A stretch of 64,000 bases of DNA from an uncultured Bacteroidales bacterium (lineage in GTDB: Bacteria; Bacteroidota; Bacteroidia; Bacteroidales; SZUA-534): NCBI GenBank assembly GCA_902790595.1, contig CADASL010000010.1, positions 116,396 to 180,395 on the forward strand. Reading direction: 5' to 3'. Each line of letters begins with the position of its first letter. The first letter of the stretch is position 1. A program made the translations under genes and the position numbers. Under the pieces are notes generated by a model that saw nothing but the letters and a program-made list of their open reading frames with translations, searched no databases and was not told the DNA's origin. Shown here piece after piece: positions 61,901 to 64,000 of the stretch.

Positions 61901-62080
61901 GGTCATCAGCATAAAGAACGGTGCGCCAGGGGGGTGCCCCACTTCGAGTTTGTAGCCTGTGGCTATGAATTCGCCGCAATCCCAGAAACTGGCTGTCGGC
62001 TCAATGGTTGCAATGTACACCGCCGAAGCAATGGCGAATGTTATCCAACCGATGATGAGATTCAGTTTTTGAAACTTCAT
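58988..62080 (-). CDS. DUF2723 / GT117 integral membrane glycosyltransferase-like protein
   Basis: The 1030-residue protein has about a dozen membrane helices in its first 600 residues, then a large soluble C-terminal region. The N-terminus holds the DUF2723 signature: 'ATIEPTASFWDCGEFIATGYKLEVGHPPGAPF' (landmark), with an Asp/Glu pair on the first external loop as in GT-C fold O-mannosyltransferases. CAZy groups these as GT117. It is likely to move a sugar from a lipid carrier onto exported proteins or glycans at the periplasmic face; the substrate is inferred. Next gene upstream is a Wzx-like flippase, 130 bases away. Confidence 0.9.
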   Translation of the reverse strand: MKFQKLNLIIGWITFAIASAVYIATIEPTASFWDCGEFIATGYKLEVGHPPGAPFFMLMTKFFSLFAGGDVTKVAMWANIMSALASGGTILFLFWTITHLGRRLTRKNADELSLGWQIAILGSAFIGSLAYTFSDTFWFSAVEGEVYASSSLLTAFVFWAILKWSDVADEKYSNRWLLLIAYTIGLSIGVHLLNLLTIPAIALVYYFKKSASVTPKGVIMALLTSCVILGGVMWGIIPGVVKLGFFFDRIFVNGFGLGYNTGLLFMIALLAGLFTWGIIYTQKQNKPVWNTILLAVAVLLIGYGSYATIVVRSLATPPIDQNDPEDAYSLLSYLNRDQYGSCPLIYGQYYNAPVNLDDPYKHTGKTWIQKNGKYVEGNEKIEYNYNKAMCTIFPRMWSSKAEHVEDYKYWGGIKGRKVKVRNNQGEMETMVKPTFGENLRYFLRYQCGFMYFRYFMWNFVGRQNDIQGDGDNMSGNWISGIKFLDEMRLGPQDNLPTEYANNRGTNKYYFLPLILGLIGLFYQLKRDKKNFWVVMALFILTGLAIVVYLNQYPRQPRERDYAYAGSFYAFAIWIGLGVMAVYEWLNKVTKEVPSAAVATGICLFVPGIMCAQNWDDHDRSNRYICHDVAWNYLQSCEPNAIIFTNGDNDTFPLWYIQEVEGVRTDVRVICLPYLITDWYIDQMKSKYYESEPVPFSMNHNQYETGTRDQLPVYDKIKESVELKDVINFIASDNPQTRLTTNYNEAIDYFPTKKLKLTVDKEKVLATGAVKAKDSALIVDEMTWSLASRYILKNDLMILDLVANANWERPIYFVTVGPGNDTNIRDYFQCEGFAYRLVPIKTKYDMQSVGRIDTDQLYDNMMNKFRWGNMGDPKVYLDENIRRTIQIVKLRNNFGRLAIALKQEGKDDKAIEVLDRCLEVLPVEKIAVTYYDSRFLDALFTCNHPKASEIATGIFNNAYNDLLYYAGRGRFYASNENKRQMCMVNAQWVTETLRENNRNELYNELQTVFNEMYSIYSGNLTVKNLKELQRR

Positions 62081-62210
62081 TTCTATTTAGTTATAAGTTA
62101 ATTAAGTTCTAAATTTTAACTTTTTTAAGTTCTAAGTTTTATGTAGGGACGTCGTATTATGGCGTCCGTTTCAAATTAATCACTGGCGTCCGTTTTATCG
62201 ATTCACCGAT
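62081..62210. repeat. intergenic repeat tract with GGACG...CGTCC and GGCGTCCGTTT direct repeats
   Basis: Contains 'aagttctaaattttaac' twice in variant form (62104-62140), an imperfect inverted repeat GGACG (62147-62151) and CGTCC (62163-62167), direct repeats GGCGTCCGTTT at 62161-62171 and 62186-62196, and 'gattcaccgattcacc' (62199-62214) as near 25142. It is a composite of all word classes found in other gaps. Confidence 0.6.
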
Positions 62211-63671
62211 TCACCATTTTTCTTTTATTTTCAACAATTTAACAAAATCACCAATTCTGACTAACCCCATCGCCACCGACAAGCATCCGGCTGCAACCAG
62301 CATCAGAGCGGCGTTGGTGAGCCAGCTCATCGGCAGACGGATTGTGGCAAAACCAACCACGGCCACGCATAAAACGTAAGCCGCAAGTTTGAATTGTGTG
62401 CGTCCGCAGAATTTGAGCCCAAAAATAGAAAAAGCAATGGCAATTTGGGCAAAAGCTGTCAAACTTTGTGTTGCAAGACTCACAATGGCCGCCCCAAGCG
62501 CCCCGTAGCGCGGTATCAGCACAAAATTCATTGCAATGTTGAACACCATTCCGCAGAATGCCACAATGTTGAGTTGGCGCAGGCTGCCGTTGGCGGTGAG
62601 CAGTGTTCCGTAGATGTAAACCATTGATATTGCCACAAATCCGCTGATGAGAAGCGCAAAAATCGGTGCCGACTCGGCAACGTGGCTGCTGTAGAGCAGG
62701 TCCATAATCGGGCGGCGATAGAAGACGCACGCGGCGGCCCCGGCCACCACAGGCACGGCCATTGCCACGGTTGAGAGCCGAAGCAGACCGGCCACATTCT
62801 CGCGCTGCTTAATCATCCGCGAGAACATCGGCAGCAGCAGGTTGGCGAACAGCAGAGCGAACATACAGCAGGCGTCCGATATGCGGTAGGCCTGTGCGTA
62901 GATGCCGGCCTGCACCTTGCCGTCGGGCAGAAGGCGCTCGAGCATCACCGAGTCGATGCGGTTGTAGAGCGACATCAGCAGAGTGAGCAGCGCAAACGGA
63001 AAACTCTTGCGCAGCACTTCGAGCGAGAACTGCAGGTTGAACGTCGGGCGGAACGTGGGCGCGTGGATGAAAACCAGCACAAAAGCCACAACCGCCGTGA
63101 AAAGATAGGCTCCCGTCTGCGCATAGACGAACCACTCGATGCGGAACGGCTGATTAGTAACATTCCCCCACAGCAACAGGCTGCAAATGAGAATCATAAC
63201 CACGCGGTCGAGCACCGAGACGATGCTGTCGGTTTTGAAGAGTTGCAATCCCGCCAGATTGGAACGCAAATAGAGAATCAGCGCCAGCAGGAACTGATTG
63301 AACGTCAGGAACATCAGCATTGCCATTTGGTGGCGGCTGTAGTTGCAGAGCCACGCCACGGCCATACTCACCACAAAATAGAAAACGCCCAGAATGAGCC
63401 TGATTGTGAAGATGTTGGAAAAATTTAGCGTCAGTCCGCTCTCGTTCTGCGAGATGTTCCGATTGTTGTAGTTGGTGATGCCCAGGTCGAGCAAGATATT
63501 GAGAATGAGCGAGAAATTGAACAGCGCAAAGTAGAATCCGTACTGCTCGGCACCCACCACGTTCTGCACGGTGCGGTCGATTCCGAAAACCCAGAACGGC
63601 TTGACCAGCAGGTTAAGGAATACAACAAGAATTAGGTTCAGTATGAATTTGCGTTTCAAGATTTTTCGCAA
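62211..63671 (-). CDS. Wzx-like oligosaccharide flippase
   Basis: A 486-residue protein with about 12-14 membrane helices, of the polysaccharide biosynthesis/MVF-MATE superfamily that flips lipid-linked oligosaccharides. Landmarks: 'VVGAEQYGFYFALFNFSLI' (the 'YG.YFAL.NF' start typical of Bacteroidetes flippases), 'GITNYNNRNISQNE', and 'ALLFANLLLPMFSRMI'. No ATG exists near the start; TTG at 63671 or 63659 must be used. A minus-strand box TACTTTTG at 63690-63683 makes 63659 slightly more likely. Functionally it pairs well with the GT117-like gene downstream. Confidence 0.88.
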   Translation of the reverse strand: MRKILKRKFILNLILVVFLNLLVKPFWVFGIDRTVQNVVGAEQYGFYFALFNFSLILNILLDLGITNYNNRNISQNESGLTLNFSNIFTIRLILGVFYFVVSMAVAWLCNYSRHQMAMLMFLTFNQFLLALILYLRSNLAGLQLFKTDSIVSVLDRVVMILICSLLLWGNVTNQPFRIEWFVYAQTGAYLFTAVVAFVLVFIHAPTFRPTFNLQFSLEVLRKSFPFALLTLLMSLYNRIDSVMLERLLPDGKVQAGIYAQAYRISDACCMFALLFANLLLPMFSRMIKQRENVAGLLRLSTVAMAVPVVAGAAACVFYRRPIMDLLYSSHVAESAPIFALLISGFVAISMVYIYGTLLTANGSLRQLNIVAFCGMVFNIAMNFVLIPRYGALGAAIVSLATQSLTAFAQIAIAFSIFGLKFCGRTQFKLAAYVLCVAVVGFATIRLPMSWLTNAALMLVAAGCLSVAMGLVRIGDFVKLLKIKEKW

Positions 63672-63682
63672 TAAAAACGGTA

Positions 63683-63690
63683 CAAAAGTA
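63683..63690 (-). promoter_or_regulatory. -7 box TACTTTTG of the flippase gene
   Basis: Minus-strand TACTTTTG, perfect TAnnTTTG, 11 bases before the TTG at 63671 and 23 before the TTG at 63659. Confidence 0.55.
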
Positions 63691-63898
63691 TGAAAGCATC
63701 GGATATTAGAAAGTTAAAAATCAGATTACTGGTGAAAAGGGTATCATTAAGGTATCATTAAGGGAAGATTAAGGGAACATATAGCAAACATACAGGGAAC
63801 ATATAGGGAATTGGCATAAAGGGAGGAGAGAATGGTGGAAAGATGATGATTTTGGGGATTTTAGCAAGAAAAGTGTTGCAAACTCATATATAATAGTA

Positions 63899-63906
63899 TA
63901 TCTTTG
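63899..63906 (+). promoter_or_regulatory. -7 box TATCTTTG of the gene at the right edge
   Basis: Perfect TAnnTTTG; GTTG at 63875-63878 could be a weak -33 at 20 bases. The leader of about 60 bases contains the 7-bp AAATGGG/CCCATTT hairpin. Confidence 0.65.
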
Positions 63907-63971
63907 TGGAACTTTGAAAAAATGGGTGTAGCGTCCCATTTCAACTAGTTAACTACTTCATACATAATAAG

Positions 63972-64000
63972 ATGAAAAAACTATTTACCAAGTTTTTTGC
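63972..64000 (+). CDS. start of a gene cut by the window end
   Basis: ATG at 63972 followed by MKKLFTKFF, a basic then hydrophobic start typical of a signal peptide or membrane protein. It has a good promoter (63899-63906) and a structured leader. Only nine codons are visible, so the product cannot be named. Confidence 0.6.

Larger units (their letters stand above)
63672..63971. other. 300-base divergent intergenic region with short tandem repeats
   Basis: Holds the flippase -7 box (63690-63683, minus), direct repeats GGTATCATTAA (63739-63749 and 63751-63761), and GGGAACATATA twice (about 63774-63784 and 63796-63806). It also holds the plus-strand promoter at 63899-63906 and a leader hairpin AAATGGG (63920-63926)/CCCATTT (63935-63941). 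No gene seen. Confidence 0.6.

Overview
The window is ordinary chromosome of a member of the phylum Bacteroidota, most likely an anaerobic Bacteroidales relative. Four things point there. Upstream regions repeatedly carry the Bacteroidetes promoter element TAnnTTTG, in the best cases 19 nt after TTTG. Several families are largely confined to the phylum (HU-CCDC81/SPOR, DUF4834-like, DUF5103, DUF349 repeats, GIN-domain adhesin, DUF2723/GT117, GldA-type ATPase, short 'starch synthase'). ExbB/ExbD genes are arranged as in Bacteroidetes. A rubrerythrin sits beside a reverse rubrerythrin, as expected of an anaerobe. Coding sequence is moderately GC-rich; two single genes (29270-30121 and 39860-40492) are visibly AT-rich and look acquired. 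No CRISPR array, transposase, prophage or rRNA was seen.

Layout. 1-1250: end of a beta-propeller protein, two small membrane proteins, tRNA-Leu. 1306-4124 (minus): lipoprotein-radA, then panD-rfaE2, divergent from glyS (4245-5789). 5870-11555: secreted proteins of unknown role, a degenerate GT5 protein, a PHP-type tyrosine phosphatase, an HU/SPOR cell-envelope protein, a tandem Usp and a LEA2-like lipoprotein. 11630-13932 (minus): exbB-membrane protein-exbD-exbD; tRNA-Ser follows. 14321-19308: rpiB, gldA-like ATPase, coaX, a TPR protein with lptC. 19347-22894: AlkZ-related protein, Gfo/Idh/MocA oxidoreductase, hflX, mazG-like. 23011-29197: a five-gene MacAB-TolC-type exporter. The 3' end of its tolC gene is duplicated around an inserted AT-rich gene. 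30241-32629 (minus): typA and HU. 32957-38900: radical SAM/SPASM protein, GIN-domain and DUF4468-like proteins, ribF, and a membrane cyclase-HD protein followed by a Usp. 39860-40841: AT-rich secreted protein and an RHS-repeat remnant. 40972-44217: DUF349 protein and the two rubrerythrins. 44397-53513 (minus): dCMP deaminase-S41 protease-ahcY, then glnS, cysS and metG. 53627-64000: a small basic protein gene whose terminator lies inside its reading frame, DUF5103, a PQQ-like propeller, priA, a GT117 membrane protein, a Wzx-like flippase and the start of one further gene.

The most interesting items are four. The first is the small basic gene at 53627-53836: its apparent intrinsic terminator lies before its stop codon, an architecture known from the ribosome-rescue factors ArfA and BrfA. 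The second is the cassette-like insertion at the tolC 3' end with 34-bp direct repeats. The third is the cyclase-HD fusion with its Usp neighbour. The fourth is a family of degenerate A+T-rich intergenic repeats and palindromes scattered over the window. All functional statements are from sequence reading and memory of families; no search was run.
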